A stretch of 34,109 nt of DNA from an uncultured Eubacteriales bacterium (GCA_958352145.1 CATWNM010000025.1:1-34109); one strand, 5' to 3'; shown: positions 8,796 through 17,671, numbered from the stretch's first letter. A program made the numbers and translations. Notes: generated from the sequence alone by a model not told the origin.

Positions 8796-10160
8796 ATGAA
8801 ACCGACAAAAAGTGTTTATATCTGTTCTGAATGCGGGCACCGCAGTTTAAAATGGATGGGCAGATGTTCTTCTTGCGGCGCGTGGAATACGTTGGAAGAG
8901 ACTGCGATCGAACCGGTCGCTTCTTTGCGGAGTGCTGCATCGGGAGCAGGGAACCGTCCAGTTTTGCTGGATGAATATGAGATGCCGGAATATATGCGCT
9001 ATGCAACGGGCTATGAAGAACTGGATCGCGTGCTCGGCGGCGGGCTTGTACACGGTTCGGTCGTGTTGATCAGCGGCGAACCGGGAATTGGAAAATCAAC
9101 GCTTTTGATGCAGATCTGCAATGTTTTAGGGCGGCAGCGGCGTGTTTTGTATGTTTCGGGCGAGGAATCCTGCGGTCAGCTTAAGCTGCGCGCAAAGCGG
9201 CTCGGTGTACAGTCAGACAAACTGTATCTTTTGACTGAGACCAATATAGATGAGATTCTGAAACGCTGTGATGAACTGCATCCGGATGTGCTTGTTGTGG
9301 ATTCGGTGCAGACCGTATACAGCGACAGATATACCAGTGCGCCCGGCAGTATCACACAAGTGAAAGAGGGAACGCTTGCCTGTATAAATAAGGCAAAAAA
9401 TGAAGGTTTATCTGTAATTTTGGTGGGGCACGTAAATAAAGAAGGCGGAATTTCGGGCCCGAAGGTGCTGGAGCATATGGTGGACGCTGTTCTGTATTTC
9501 GAGGGAGAGCGGCGGCAGGCTTACAGGATTATCCGTGCGATTAAAAATCGTTTTGGATCTACAAATGAAATCGGTGTGTTTGAAATGACGGATAACGGGC
9601 TGGAGCAGGTAGAAAATCCATCGGAATCTTTGCTTTTAGGTCGTCCGAAAAATGTGTCCGGCAATTGCGCCGTCTGTGTGATGGAGGGAACGCGTCCGAT
9701 CATTGCGGAGGTTCAGGCACTGGTTACGCAGACGCCGTTTGCCGTTCCAAGGCGTACTGCGGGCGGCGTGGATTATAATCGTATGTGTCTGATCATCGCG
9801 GTTTTGGAGAAGCGTTTGGGTTTGAAGTTTTATCAAAACGATGTTTATCTCAATGTTACAGGTGGACTTCGGCTGGATGAACCTTCAGCGGATCTGGCCA
9901 TTGCGTTTGCTCTGATTTCGGGCATTACGGATCAAATTCTGCCAGATGATTTGATTGCGTTCGGCGAAATCGGCTTATCCGGAGAGTGCCGGGCAGTTGC
10001 GCATTTTGATTATCGTGTGCGCGAAGCAGCGCGTCTGGGATTTGGACAAATTGTCTATCCAAAGAAAAATGAAAAAAAATCGGCTGTTAAAACCGATAAG
10101 AAATTATATGGCGTCAATGATCTTTACGATACGCTGAAAATTTTAGGCGGTCAGAAATAG
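8796..10160 (+). CDS. radA: DNA repair protein RadA
   Basis: RadA is a RecA-like ATPase and branch-migration helicase that helps complete homologous recombination. The 454 residues show a four-cysteine zinc finger (CSEC and CSSC, residues about 10-30), Walker A GEPGIGKST (about 93-101), Walker B VLVVDSVQT, the RadA-specific KNRFG motif (residues 250-254) and the C-terminal Lon-protease-like domain containing GGLRLDEPSADLAIAFALIS. The Lon-like domain in this family is a DNA-binding scaffold rather than an active protease. Length and order are canonical. The Shine-Dalgarno is GGAGA; the gene lies between pcrA and the glycosyltransferase gene with gaps of 12 and 8 bases, so it is cotranscribed. 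Confidence 0.97.
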   Translation: MKPTKSVYICSECGHRSLKWMGRCSSCGAWNTLEETAIEPVASLRSAASGAGNRPVLLDEYEMPEYMRYATGYEELDRVLGGGLVHGSVVLISGEPGIGKSTLLMQICNVLGRQRRVLYVSGEESCGQLKLRAKRLGVQSDKLYLLTETNIDEILKRCDELHPDVLVVDSVQTVYSDRYTSAPGSITQVKEGTLACINKAKNEGLSVILVGHVNKEGGISGPKVLEHMVDAVLYFEGERRQAYRIIRAIKNRFGSTNEIGVFEMTDNGLEQVENPSESLLLGRPKNVSGNCAVCVMEGTRPIIAEVQALVTQTPFAVPRRTAGGVDYNRMCLIIAVLEKRLGLKFYQNDVYLNVTGGLRLDEPSADLAIAFALISGITDQILPDDLIAFGEIGLSGECRAVAHFDYRVREAARLGFGQIVYPKKNEKKSAVKTDKKLYGVNDLYDTLKILGGQK

Positions 10161-10168
10161 GAGAATGT

Positions 10169-11284
10169 ATGCAAACGGATATACTCAGCAGAATTTCTGT
10201 CATTATTCCGTCTCTGGATCCGGATGAAAAATTGAAACGTACAGTGAATGCTTTGCTTGAAGCAGGTTTTTCAGATCTTATCCTTGTCAATGACGGAAGC
10301 CGCTCGGAATGTCTGCAAAATTTCCCTTTGCCGGATGCTAAGATTACATTGCTGACGCATGAAGTCAATCGAGGCAAAGGAGCGGCGCTGAAAACCGCTT
10401 TTCGCTATATTATGGAAAATCGGAAAGATTCCTTTGGCGCGGTTACAGTGGATGGTGACGGACAGCACGACGCGACAGATGTTTTGAACTGCGTGCAAGC
10501 TATGGCGCAGTCTAAAGACTCCGTTATTTTAGGCTGCCGGGATTTTTCGCTCCCCCATGTGCCCAGGCGCAGCCGGTATGGAAACAGAATTACTTCTTTT
10601 GTTTTTAAAATATTTTGCGGACTGAAGATTTCGGACACGCAGACGGGTTTGCGCGCTTTTCCCGCTTATTTGTATCCGACTATGCTGGAGGTCGACGGCG
10701 AGCGCTTTGAATACGAAACAAATATGCTTTTGGAAATGCAGGCCCGCGGAATCTCCTATCGTGAGATTCCGATTCGGACAGTATATATTGAAGAAAACAA
10801 AACCTCGCATTTTCGACCTTTTGTGGATTCCGTTAAAATTTATTCGCTCATTTTAAAATTTGTGGCGAGTTCCTTTGCGTCCTTTGTTTTGGATATTGTA
10901 TTGTTTTATGCGTTTCTCGAACTTTTTTCGCGCGCCTTTTGTGTAGATTTGGAAGACGAGGTCACAGGGGCTGCGGTCATTGCTGCCGCCAAAGGTATTG
11001 CGCGCATTTTGTCTTCTTTTGCAAATTTTCTCTTAAATCGGGAAAAGGTGTTCCGTTCGAAAGAGCAAGTTTCGAAAACTATCCTTAGATATTACGCGCT
11101 TGCAATACCGATTTTGCTGGTTTCTGCAGGCGCAACGGCGCTGTTCAAAGATATTTTGTCCATCGGGTCTCCGATGCTTATTACATTGATTGGTATCGCT
11201 GTGGATTTTGTTTTGTTTGTGATTAGTTTTCGTCTTCAGCAGGCATGGGTTTTTGGGAGGAGAAAAGCAAATGACGAAAAATAG
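10169..11284 (+). CDS. Fused family-2 glycosyltransferase and GtrA-like membrane protein
   Basis: Residues about 1-225 are a GT-A fold family-2 glycosyltransferase close to dolichyl/undecaprenyl-phosphate sugar synthases: ISVIIPSLDPD, LILVNDGS, the DGDGQHD metal/nucleotide motif and DTQTGLRAF. Residues about 228-365 have about four hydrophobic helices with a GtrA signature (SFANFLLNREKVF and the C-terminal RLQQAWVFGRR), as found in proteins that flip polyprenyl-phosphate-linked sugars. The fusion suggests that one protein makes the lipid-linked sugar and helps move it across the membrane for modifying envelope glycans. It starts at ATG 10169 after AGGAG and overlaps the next gene by 14 bases. 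Which sugar is transferred cannot be read from sequence. Confidence 0.88.
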   Translation: MQTDILSRISVIIPSLDPDEKLKRTVNALLEAGFSDLILVNDGSRSECLQNFPLPDAKITLLTHEVNRGKGAALKTAFRYIMENRKDSFGAVTVDGDGQHDATDVLNCVQAMAQSKDSVILGCRDFSLPHVPRRSRYGNRITSFVFKIFCGLKISDTQTGLRAFPAYLYPTMLEVDGERFEYETNMLLEMQARGISYREIPIRTVYIEENKTSHFRPFVDSVKIYSLILKFVASSFASFVLDIVLFYAFLELFSRAFCVDLEDEVTGAAVIAAAKGIARILSSFANFLLNREKVFRSKEQVSKTILRYYALAIPILLVSAGATALFKDILSIGSPMLITLIGIAVDFVLFVISFRLQQAWVFGRRKANDEK

Positions 11285-12392
11285 GAACGTGCAAAAGGCA
11301 CGGACATATAAGAAAAAAATGACGGCTGGATGCGCAGTCGGACGCATATTTTTATGTATCGGACTTGCAATTGTGTTGGTTCTTTATGCGCTGTTCTCCG
11401 CCGTAGCGGTTGTAGCGCACGGACCGAGTTCGACCGTGCGAGATCTGTTGGTCTTGTCGGCTATGCAGGCCAGTGCGACGAAATGGGTGCCGGGATTATT
11501 TTTGGATCAGGCAACCGTTGAAAAAATTGTGGCGGACAGTAAAATTGTCAGTAAAGATACGGTTCCGATAGATGATTATGTGACGCCGGCGGATGCCGAT
11601 AAAACGGTTGACGAATGGGAAAATGCAATTGATGGCATGCTTTTTGAAACGGTCAGCGGCAGCACGTATAAGGCTTATGTGCTGTTGATTCAGGATCCGT
11701 CCCGCGTGTTTGTTGGAATATCCAGCGATTTTAAGAGCGGGAAACAGGGCGCAAAAATTTTTGACGCGGCAAAAAAATATAACGCAGTTGCTGCGATTAA
11801 TGGCGGCGAATTTCATGATGCCGGCGGTGTAGGAACTGGGGATAATCCGATTGGATTGACTTTTTCTGAGGGGAAGCTGGTTTGGAACGATGGGCATAAC
11901 AAACGGACTTTTATTGGCTTGGATACAGAGAATCGCCTTGTGGTTTCCGAGGGCATGACGCCGTCCGAAGCGGAAAAACTCGGAATTCGGGACGGCGTTT
12001 GTTTTCAAACCGGAAACGTCTTGATTACGAATGACGGCGGGGAAGTTGCACTGTATTATGCGGATAAAAACACCGGGACGGCGCAGCGAACCGCAATCGG
12101 CCAGCGTGCGGACGGTACGATCATTTTTTTAGCGACAGACGGCCGCAGTGCCAGTAGTCTCGGCGCTACGCATAATGACGTTATTGATATTATGGTGAAT
12201 TATGGAGCTGTAACGGCGGCTATGCTGGACGGCGGCTCTTCTACGATGATGTATTATGAAAATTATTTTGAAAAGTATAGCTTTGATATAGATAAGCTGG
12301 ATCAGTATCAAAAACAGGGATTAGTGAATAAATATAAAGCTTTTACTACGCCGAGAAAAATTCCTACATTTTTCATGGTTTCTGGGGAATAA
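11271..12392 (+). CDS. Phosphodiester glycosidase family protein (NAGPA/DUF2233-like), membrane-anchored
   Basis: ATG 11271 is chosen because GGGAGGAG lies 8 bases upstream; the frame is open further to TTG 11253, which would overlap that Shine-Dalgarno. The 373-residue product has an N-terminal membrane anchor or uncleaved signal (about 15-50), so its body is extracytoplasmic. The domain from about 130 to 370 contains AINGG, TAIGQRADGTIIFLATDGR and the C-terminal MLDGGSSTMMYY, characteristic of phosphodiester glycosidases related to the human uncovering enzyme (PF09992). Bacterial members are linked to exopolysaccharide or teichoic-acid-like polymers; the substrate here is unknown. The 14-base overlap with the GT2-GtrA gene implies translational coupling and a shared envelope-glycan task. 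Confidence 0.88.
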   Translation: MTKNRNVQKARTYKKKMTAGCAVGRIFLCIGLAIVLVLYALFSAVAVVAHGPSSTVRDLLVLSAMQASATKWVPGLFLDQATVEKIVADSKIVSKDTVPIDDYVTPADADKTVDEWENAIDGMLFETVSGSTYKAYVLLIQDPSRVFVGISSDFKSGKQGAKIFDAAKKYNAVAAINGGEFHDAGGVGTGDNPIGLTFSEGKLVWNDGHNKRTFIGLDTENRLVVSEGMTPSEAEKLGIRDGVCFQTGNVLITNDGGEVALYYADKNTGTAQRTAIGQRADGTIIFLATDGRSASSLGATHNDVIDIMVNYGAVTAAMLDGGSSTMMYYENYFEKYSFDIDKLDQYQKQGLVNKYKAFTTPRKIPTFFMVSGE

Positions 12393-12395
12393 TAA

Positions 12396-13472
12396 ATGAA
12401 GACAAAAAAAATATCCTTATTTTGGATTATTCTGCTTGCCATTACGGTGCTTTTTTTCATCTTTGTGGAAGTGGGCAAATTCTTTTTGCGGGACTTGCTG
12501 GAGGAATATGAGGATTCACAATATAAATATGTCGCCGAAGACTTTTTTCAAAGTAACTTTCTTTTTGGCGACGGTTCGACTTTTGCGCAGATGTTTGAAG
12601 ATCAGATTTCAGAATTTGAGACTCAAACGCGCGCTGCGGCGTATTTTGAAGAGTTGACTTCGGGCAAAGACTTTACGATGCAGAGCGTTTCGACCGGCTT
12701 GGACGATCATATACAATATACCGTTCGCTTGGGGGATACCCGTTTTGCTTCTTTTTCAATTGTTAAAACCGGTGAGAAGACCAAGCATGGCTTTGATCTG
12801 TATACGCTCTCCGATTTAAGGCTAGACGATGCGCTGCTTACCGGTTGTTCGGTTCGTGTTCCCGCGCAGTATAAAGTCTGTATAAACGGGAATACGGCCA
12901 CGAAGGATTATTGCAACGGCGATCGCATTGAAACGGCTTCTCAGGAATTTATGCCGGACGGCACGGATGGGGTTATTTACACGACATACACATTTGAACG
13001 TCTTTGCGGCGAACCGCAGCTTTCCGTAAAAGATACCGCAGGAAGGGAAGCGCCGCTTGCTTTTGAAGAAAAAGAGGATGTTTATATATCCGGTCTCATT
13101 TATGACGATGTGCTTGCGGCTGAATACAGCGAGTATGTGATGGCTGCGGCGAAAGCATATGCGGCTTATATGCAAAACGACACAAGTTTTGCGCAGATCA
13201 AAAAATATTTTGATCCGGAGTCCGCTCTATATACAAATATTCGAACGGCGGAAACCGGTTGGGTGATCGATCATAACAGCTACACGTTCGAGGATGTTTC
13301 CGCATCAGAATTTTACGCGTATAGCGAAGATGTTTTTTCCTGCCGGGTTACACTGACACACGTTTTGAAGTATAGGGGGTTGAACGATTACAGAGATTAT
13401 ATGGATATGACGTTTTATCTTCGGCGGGTGGATGGTACGTATTTGATTTACAATACATCGAATAATCAGTGA
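12396..13472 (+). CDS. Single-pass membrane protein of unknown function at the end of the glycan operon
   Basis: I do not recognise this 358-residue protein. It has one N-terminal membrane segment (about 8-28, ISLFWIILLAITVLFFIFVE) and an acidic, aromatic-rich extracytoplasmic part. Two halves are visible: about 40-140 and about 240-355. The latter (VMAAAKAYAAYMQNDTSFAQIKKYFDPESALY ... YLIYN, abbreviated) resembles NTF2-like ligand-binding folds common in Clostridia. The gene begins 3 bases after the phosphodiester glycosidase stop and ends just before a strong terminator, so it most likely works with the glycosidase at the cell surface, possibly as an accessory or substrate-binding partner. 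This role is inference from position only. Confidence 0.75.
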   Translation: MKTKKISLFWIILLAITVLFFIFVEVGKFFLRDLLEEYEDSQYKYVAEDFFQSNFLFGDGSTFAQMFEDQISEFETQTRAAAYFEELTSGKDFTMQSVSTGLDDHIQYTVRLGDTRFASFSIVKTGEKTKHGFDLYTLSDLRLDDALLTGCSVRVPAQYKVCINGNTATKDYCNGDRIETASQEFMPDGTDGVIYTTYTFERLCGEPQLSVKDTAGREAPLAFEEKEDVYISGLIYDDVLAAEYSEYVMAAAKAYAAYMQNDTSFAQIKKYFDPESALYTNIRTAETGWVIDHNSYTFEDVSASEFYAYSEDVFSCRVTLTHVLKYRGLNDYRDYMDMTFYLRRVDGTYLIYNTSNNQ

Positions 13473-13475
13473 TTT

Positions 13476-13511
13476 AAAAAAGAAATCGACTGCCAAGTTG
13501 ATTTCTTTTTT
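13476..13511 (+). terminator. Terminator of the pcrA-radA-glycan operon
   Basis: Arms 13476-13490 (AAAAAAGAAATCGAC) and 13497-13511 pair over 15 positions with one G-T pair around loop TGCCAA, and the right arm ends in a T6 tract. Confidence 0.85.
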
Positions 13512-13605
13512 GCTTTAGGCAGCCCTTTTCTGCACTGACAGAAATTAAGCGTTTTTTTCGCGTAGGATCGGGCAAAATAATATCGTGGCCGGTCATATGG
13601 GAAAA

Positions 13606-14385
13606 ATGAATAAATATTTGAAACATTTTTCGGTTTTTTTGCTCGTATTCTGCCTTTTAAACGCTGGAATGCTTACTTGCTTTGCGGCGACTGAGATCAG
13701 TTGGTATTTCAAAAAAAACAGCGAGCATAAGCAGCCGCAGTTGGATCAGCAGCTGGAATTTATCAACAAGTATTCCTGCTATTATGTAGACAAGCAACAT
13801 GGTGACGACTGTGCGGAAAAAGTGATCTATCTTACGTTCGACGCCGGTTATGAAAACGGAAACATTGAACGTATTCTCGATGTAATGAAAGAAAAAAATG
13901 TAAAAGGCGCTTTTTTTGTACTGGGGCATTTAATCGAGGCAAACACGGATCTTGTCAAAAGAATGGCAGACGAGGGACATCTTGTTTGTAATCATACGGT
14001 AAATCACAAAAATATGTCGCAAGTGATGGATCGAACTGTATTTGAAAAAGAATTGTTTGGACTGGAACGATTGTATGAAGAAAAGATCGGGGGACAAATG
14101 GCGAAATATTATCGTCCGCCCGAGGGACGCTTTTCTGAAGAAAACTTGAAGCTTTTGGAAGAACTGGGCTATAAGACGGTTCTGTGGAGCTTTGCCTATG
14201 CGGATTGGGATAACAACAGTCAGATGGCGCCTGAAAAAGCAATCGAAAAGATTCAAAGCGGTACGCATAACGGAGAAATAATTCTTCTGCATCCTACTTC
14301 AAAAACCAACGCTGATATTTTGTCGAAACTTATAGATGATTGGAAGGAAATGGGATATAGGTTCGGTACGCTCGATGAGCTGTGA
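13606..14385 (+). CDS. pdaA: PdaA-like polysaccharide deacetylase (delta-lactam-biosynthetic de-N-acetylase family)
   Basis: This exported NodB-homology deacetylase acts on peptidoglycan; in Bacillus PdaA deacetylates N-acetylmuramic acid on the way to the muramic delta-lactam of spore cortex. A signal peptide covers about 1-27 (MNKYLKHFSVFLLVFCLLNA). The NodB domain spans about 72-255: TFDAGYENG (Asp79), metal-binding NHTVNH (His130, His134), RPPEGRFS and LWSFAYADWDNN. As in B. subtilis PdaA (TFDNGYENG), the second Asp of the usual TFDD motif is absent; here it is Ala. ATG 13606 starts directly at the signal peptide; GTG 13585 and ATG 13597 are in frame upstream and none has a strong Shine-Dalgarno. 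The product suggests, but does not prove, that the organism sporulates. It is isolated between two terminators. Confidence 0.85.
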   Translation: MNKYLKHFSVFLLVFCLLNAGMLTCFAATEISWYFKKNSEHKQPQLDQQLEFINKYSCYYVDKQHGDDCAEKVIYLTFDAGYENGNIERILDVMKEKNVKGAFFVLGHLIEANTDLVKRMADEGHLVCNHTVNHKNMSQVMDRTVFEKELFGLERLYEEKIGGQMAKYYRPPEGRFSEENLKLLEELGYKTVLWSFAYADWDNNSQMAPEKAIEKIQSGTHNGEIILLHPTSKTNADILSKLIDDWKEMGYRFGTLDEL

Positions 14386-14407
14386 TATGTGATTGAAGCA
14401 AAGACAC

Positions 14408-14445
14408 GTAAGCCCCTGTTTAATTTTCATTGAACAGGGGCTTAC
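14408..14445 (+). terminator. Terminator downstream of pdaA
   Basis: Arms GTAAGCCCCTGTT (14408-14420) and AACAGGGGCTTAC (14433-14445) pair perfectly over 13 bases around a 12-base loop; AATTGTTT follows, so the T-tract is weak but the GC-rich stem is strong. Confidence 0.75.
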
Positions 14446-14714
14446 AATTGTTTATATGGGTTTAGCTTGCGACGCGCCAGCCGCTAAGATGAAAGGATTT
14501 TTGCTCGGTTTTTGTTTTTGCAGATGTTAGTGAGCAGACTGATAATACTTTTATGCTATTGTTGCAACGTTGTGGGTGTATATTGGATATGATTACGAAG
14601 CGATATGTCGCTTCAGATACGCAAACATTTACATTGTATAATGCATGTGAATAGTAAAAATAGCAATGGCGTGCAAACTTTTTTGGGAGTTTGCATGCTT
14701 TGTTGCAGATAAAA
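14446..14714. other. Intergenic region between convergent pdaA and ppdK with small hairpins
   Basis: No convincing gene is present. There are two hairpins: GAAGCGA/TCGCTTC around TATG (14597-14614), and an 11-bp stem at 14669-14698 (arms ending TGCAAACT and AGTTTGCA, loop TTTTTGGG) followed by TTTGTTG. A TATAAT occurs at 14637-14642 without a good -35 box. A short plus-strand RNA of about 60 bases ending at the second hairpin is conceivable but unsupported otherwise. Confidence 0.3.
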
Positions 14715-14745
14715 TACGGTGAGAATGACGAGCATTCTCACCGTA
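14715..14745 (-). terminator. Terminator of ppdK
   Basis: The 13-base arms 14715-14727 and 14733-14745 (TACGGTGAGAATG) pair perfectly around five bases; on the minus strand ATTTTAT follows. It lies about 40 bases beyond the ppdK stop. Confidence 0.8.
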
Positions 14746-14785
14746 CAATATAGTTTATTCCGTTTTTCTCTGACCGAGTGATGGG

Positions 14786-17413
14786 TTATTTTTGTTTAAT
14801 GGCAGCCTGTGCCGCAGAGAGTCTTGCGATCGGTACACGGAAAGGCGAGCAGGAAACGTATGTCAGCCCGGTGTTGTGACAGAATTCAACGGTGGACGGA
14901 TCGCCGCCGTGTTCGCCGCAGATGCCGAGCTTGATATCCGGACGCGTTTTGCGGCCAAGTTCGCATGCCATTTTGACAAGCTTGCCTACACCGGTTTGAT
15001 CCAGTTTTGCAAACGGATCGTTTTCATAGATTTTACGGTCGTAGTATGCATCCAAGAATTTACCGGCGTCGTCGCGGCTAAAGCCGAATGTCATCTGGGT
15101 GAGGTCGTTTGTGCCAAAGCTGAAGAATTCGGCCTCTTTTGCGATTTCGTCCGCTGTCAGCGCCGCACGTGGAATCTCGATCATTGTACCGACTTTGTAA
15201 TGCATATCGGAATTTACAGCCTTGATTTCCTCATCTGCAACTGAAGTTACAACATCTTTGACAAATTTAAGTTCTTTGACTTCGCCGACCAGCGGAATCA
15301 TAATTTCCGGTATGATTTCCCAGTCGGGATGACGCTTTTTGGTATTCAGCGCGGCGCGAATGACCGCACGGGTCTGCATTTTTGCGATCTCCGGATAAGT
15401 TACAGCTAAGCGGCAGCCGCGGTGACCCATCATTGGATTAAATTCATGCAGGCCGGCGATAATCGTTTTGATTTCGGCGACCGTCTTGCCCTGCGTTTTT
15501 GCGAGCAGTTCAATGTCCTTTTCCTCTGTGGGCACGAACTCATGAAGCGGAGGATCAAGGAAGCGGATCGTAATCGGGCGCCCCTGCATAGCTTCATACA
15601 ACTCTTCAAAGTCACCCTGCTGCATCGGCAGCAGCTTTGCAAGCGCGGTTTCTCTCTGCTCCACTGTATCCGAGCAGATCATCTCACGGATCGCCGCAAT
15701 GCGGTCATCGCTGAAGAACATGTGCTCTGTGCGGCAAAGTCCAATGCCTTCGGCGCCAAGTTCAAATGCTTTTTTTGCATCGCGCGGCGTATCGGCGTTG
15801 GTGCGTACCTGCAACTTTCTGTATTTGTCCGCCCAGCCCATAATTCTGCCGAATTCTCCGACGATCGAGGCGTCCACGGTGGGAATAATGCCGTCGTAGA
15901 TGCAGCCGGTAGAACCGTCAATCGAAATAAAGTCTCCCTCATGATAGGTTTTTCCGGAAAGCGTAAAGCGCTTATTGGCTTCGTCCATCGCGATGGCAGA
16001 GCAGCCGGATACACAGCAGGTACCCATACCGCGCGCAACTACCGCCGCATGCGACGTCATGCCGCCGCGTACAGTTAAAATACCCTGCGCGGCTTTCATG
16101 CCTTCAATGTCTTCCGGGGAAGTTTCCAGACGAACGAGAACCACTTTTTCGCCGCGGTTTTTCCATTCCTTGGCATCTTCGGCTGTAAAGACGATCTTAC
16201 CGCAGGCGGCTCCGGGGGATGCGGCGAGCGCTTTTCCGACCGGCGTTGCAGTCTTTAATGCTTTCGCATCGAACTGCGGGTGGAGCAGGGTATCAAGGTT
16301 TCTAGGATCGATCATCAGAACGGCTTCCTGCTCGGTGATCATGCCTTCATCGACAAGATCGCAGGCAATTTTCAGCGCAGCCTTTGCCGTTCTTTTACCG
16401 TTGCGGGTTTGGAGCATATATAGCTTCTTGTCTTCAATGGTAAACTCCATATCCTGCATATCTCTGTAGTGGTTTTCAAGCGTATGGCAGATTTCAACAA
16501 ATTGGTTATAAACTTCAGGCATGACCTCCTCAAGTTTAGAAATCGGCATCGGCGTGCGAACGCCCGCAACAACGTCTTCGCCTTGCGCGTTCATCAGGAA
16601 TTCGCCCATCAGTTTCTTTTCGCCGGTAGCGGGATCGCGGGTAAATGCAACGCCTGTACCGGAGGTTTCGCCCATATTGCCGAAAGCCATCATTTGGACG
16701 TTGACAGCGGTGCCCCATGAGTAGGGGATGTCGTTGTCGCGGCGGTAAATATTCGCGCGCGGATTATCCCATGAACGGAATACGGCTTTAATGGCACCCA
16801 TCAGTTGTTCTTTGGGATCCGTGGGGAAATCTGCGCCGATTTTCGCTTTATACTCTTCTTTAAATTGCGAAGCGAGTTTGGCGAGATCGTCTGCCGTGAG
16901 ATCGACGTCCTGCGTAACGCCTTTTTCTGCTTTCATCGCGTCGATCAATTCTTCAAAATATTTTTTTCCTACTTCCATAACGACGTCGGAATACATCTGG
17001 ATGAATCTTCTGTAGCAGTCCCATGCCCATCTCGGATTTCCTGATTTTTTTGCCATAACTTCGACGACCTGCTCGTTCAGACCAAGATTGAGGATGGTGT
17101 CCATCATGCCCGGCATGGAAGCGCGCGCACCGGAACGAACGGATACGAGAAGCGGATTTTCCAGATCACCGAATTTTTTACCAGTGACCGATTCCATTTT
17201 TTCGATGTATTCCATGATCTGCGCCTGAATATCATCGTTGATTCTCTGGCCGTCCTCGTAGTACTGGGTGCAGGCTTCGGTGGAAATGGTGAATCCCTGT
17301 GGTACAGGAAGACCGAGACCGGTCATCTCGGCAAGGTTTGCGCCTTTTCCGCCGAGAAGTTCACGCATTTTTGCGTTTCCTTCTGAAAAGAGATAGACGT
17401 ACTTTTTACTCAT
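14786..17413 (-). CDS. ppdK: Pyruvate, phosphate dikinase
   Basis: PPDK interconverts ATP + pyruvate + phosphate and AMP + PEP + pyrophosphate; in anaerobic Clostridia it often serves a PPi-linked glycolysis. The 875 residues match the usual length of about 874. The order is canonical: an N-terminal ATP-grasp domain (LLGGKGANLAEMTGLGLPVP at about 20-39, SVRSGA), the central phosphohistidine domain with GGMTSHAAVVARGMG (catalytic His455, the same number as in the Clostridium symbiosum enzyme), and the C-terminal PEP/pyruvate barrel with GLCRTEHMFF, SFGTNDLTQ and GICGEHGGDP (catalytic Cys832). A GGAGG Shine-Dalgarno precedes the ATG. It is monocistronic, with its own promoter about 110 bases upstream and its own terminator. 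Confidence 0.98.
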   Translation of the reverse strand: MSKKYVYLFSEGNAKMRELLGGKGANLAEMTGLGLPVPQGFTISTEACTQYYEDGQRINDDIQAQIMEYIEKMESVTGKKFGDLENPLLVSVRSGARASMPGMMDTILNLGLNEQVVEVMAKKSGNPRWAWDCYRRFIQMYSDVVMEVGKKYFEELIDAMKAEKGVTQDVDLTADDLAKLASQFKEEYKAKIGADFPTDPKEQLMGAIKAVFRSWDNPRANIYRRDNDIPYSWGTAVNVQMMAFGNMGETSGTGVAFTRDPATGEKKLMGEFLMNAQGEDVVAGVRTPMPISKLEEVMPEVYNQFVEICHTLENHYRDMQDMEFTIEDKKLYMLQTRNGKRTAKAALKIACDLVDEGMITEQEAVLMIDPRNLDTLLHPQFDAKALKTATPVGKALAASPGAACGKIVFTAEDAKEWKNRGEKVVLVRLETSPEDIEGMKAAQGILTVRGGMTSHAAVVARGMGTCCVSGCSAIAMDEANKRFTLSGKTYHEGDFISIDGSTGCIYDGIIPTVDASIVGEFGRIMGWADKYRKLQVRTNADTPRDAKKAFELGAEGIGLCRTEHMFFSDDRIAAIREMICSDTVEQRETALAKLLPMQQGDFEELYEAMQGRPITIRFLDPPLHEFVPTEEKDIELLAKTQGKTVAEIKTIIAGLHEFNPMMGHRGCRLAVTYPEIAKMQTRAVIRAALNTKKRHPDWEIIPEIMIPLVGEVKELKFVKDVVTSVADEEIKAVNSDMHYKVGTMIEIPRAALTADEIAKEAEFFSFGTNDLTQMTFGFSRDDAGKFLDAYYDRKIYENDPFAKLDQTGVGKLVKMACELGRKTRPDIKLGICGEHGGDPSTVEFCHNTGLTYVSCSPFRVPIARLSAAQAAIKQK

Positions 17414-17532
17414 ACTGTTTTAGACCTCCAACTTTTTATGATATTGATATTTTTATTTGGCACACAGAGTGAAAGCGGCCGAAAACGTCATTTTTCTCTT
17501 ATGTAGATAAAAAGACACAGACCGCAACCACT

Positions 17533-17561
17533 AGTATACCATATCCCCCCAAAAATATCCA
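17533..17561 (-). promoter_or_regulatory. Promoter of ppdK (minus strand)
   Basis: On the minus strand a -35-like TGGATA (plus 17556-17561), a 17-base spacer and -10 TATACT (plus 17533-17538) lie about 120 bases before the ppdK start, giving a leader of roughly 110 bases. The -35 matches consensus at four of six positions. No riboswitch-like structure was recognised in the leader. Confidence 0.5.
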
Positions 17562-17642
17562 CTCTTTTTTTAAAAAATTGGGATAAAAAGGTATAAAGTT
17601 TTCATAAAAAATTACACGCCATATTGTATTTTTGAATAAATC

Positions 17643-17671
17643 TTGCATTTGTACGGTATTTGAGGTATAAT
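17643..17671 (+). promoter_or_regulatory. Promoter of pth-mfd
   Basis: A -35 TTGCAT (17643-17648), a 17-base spacer and perfect -10 TATAAT (17666-17671) lie 56 bases before the pth start. The 17414-17726 gap otherwise holds only this and the divergent ppdK promoter. Confidence 0.65.

Noticed and set aside
14792..16720. Several plus-strand open frames (up to 218 residues) opposite ppdK
   Set aside because: They are Cys/Arg/His-rich shadows of a full-length, well-conserved ppdK.
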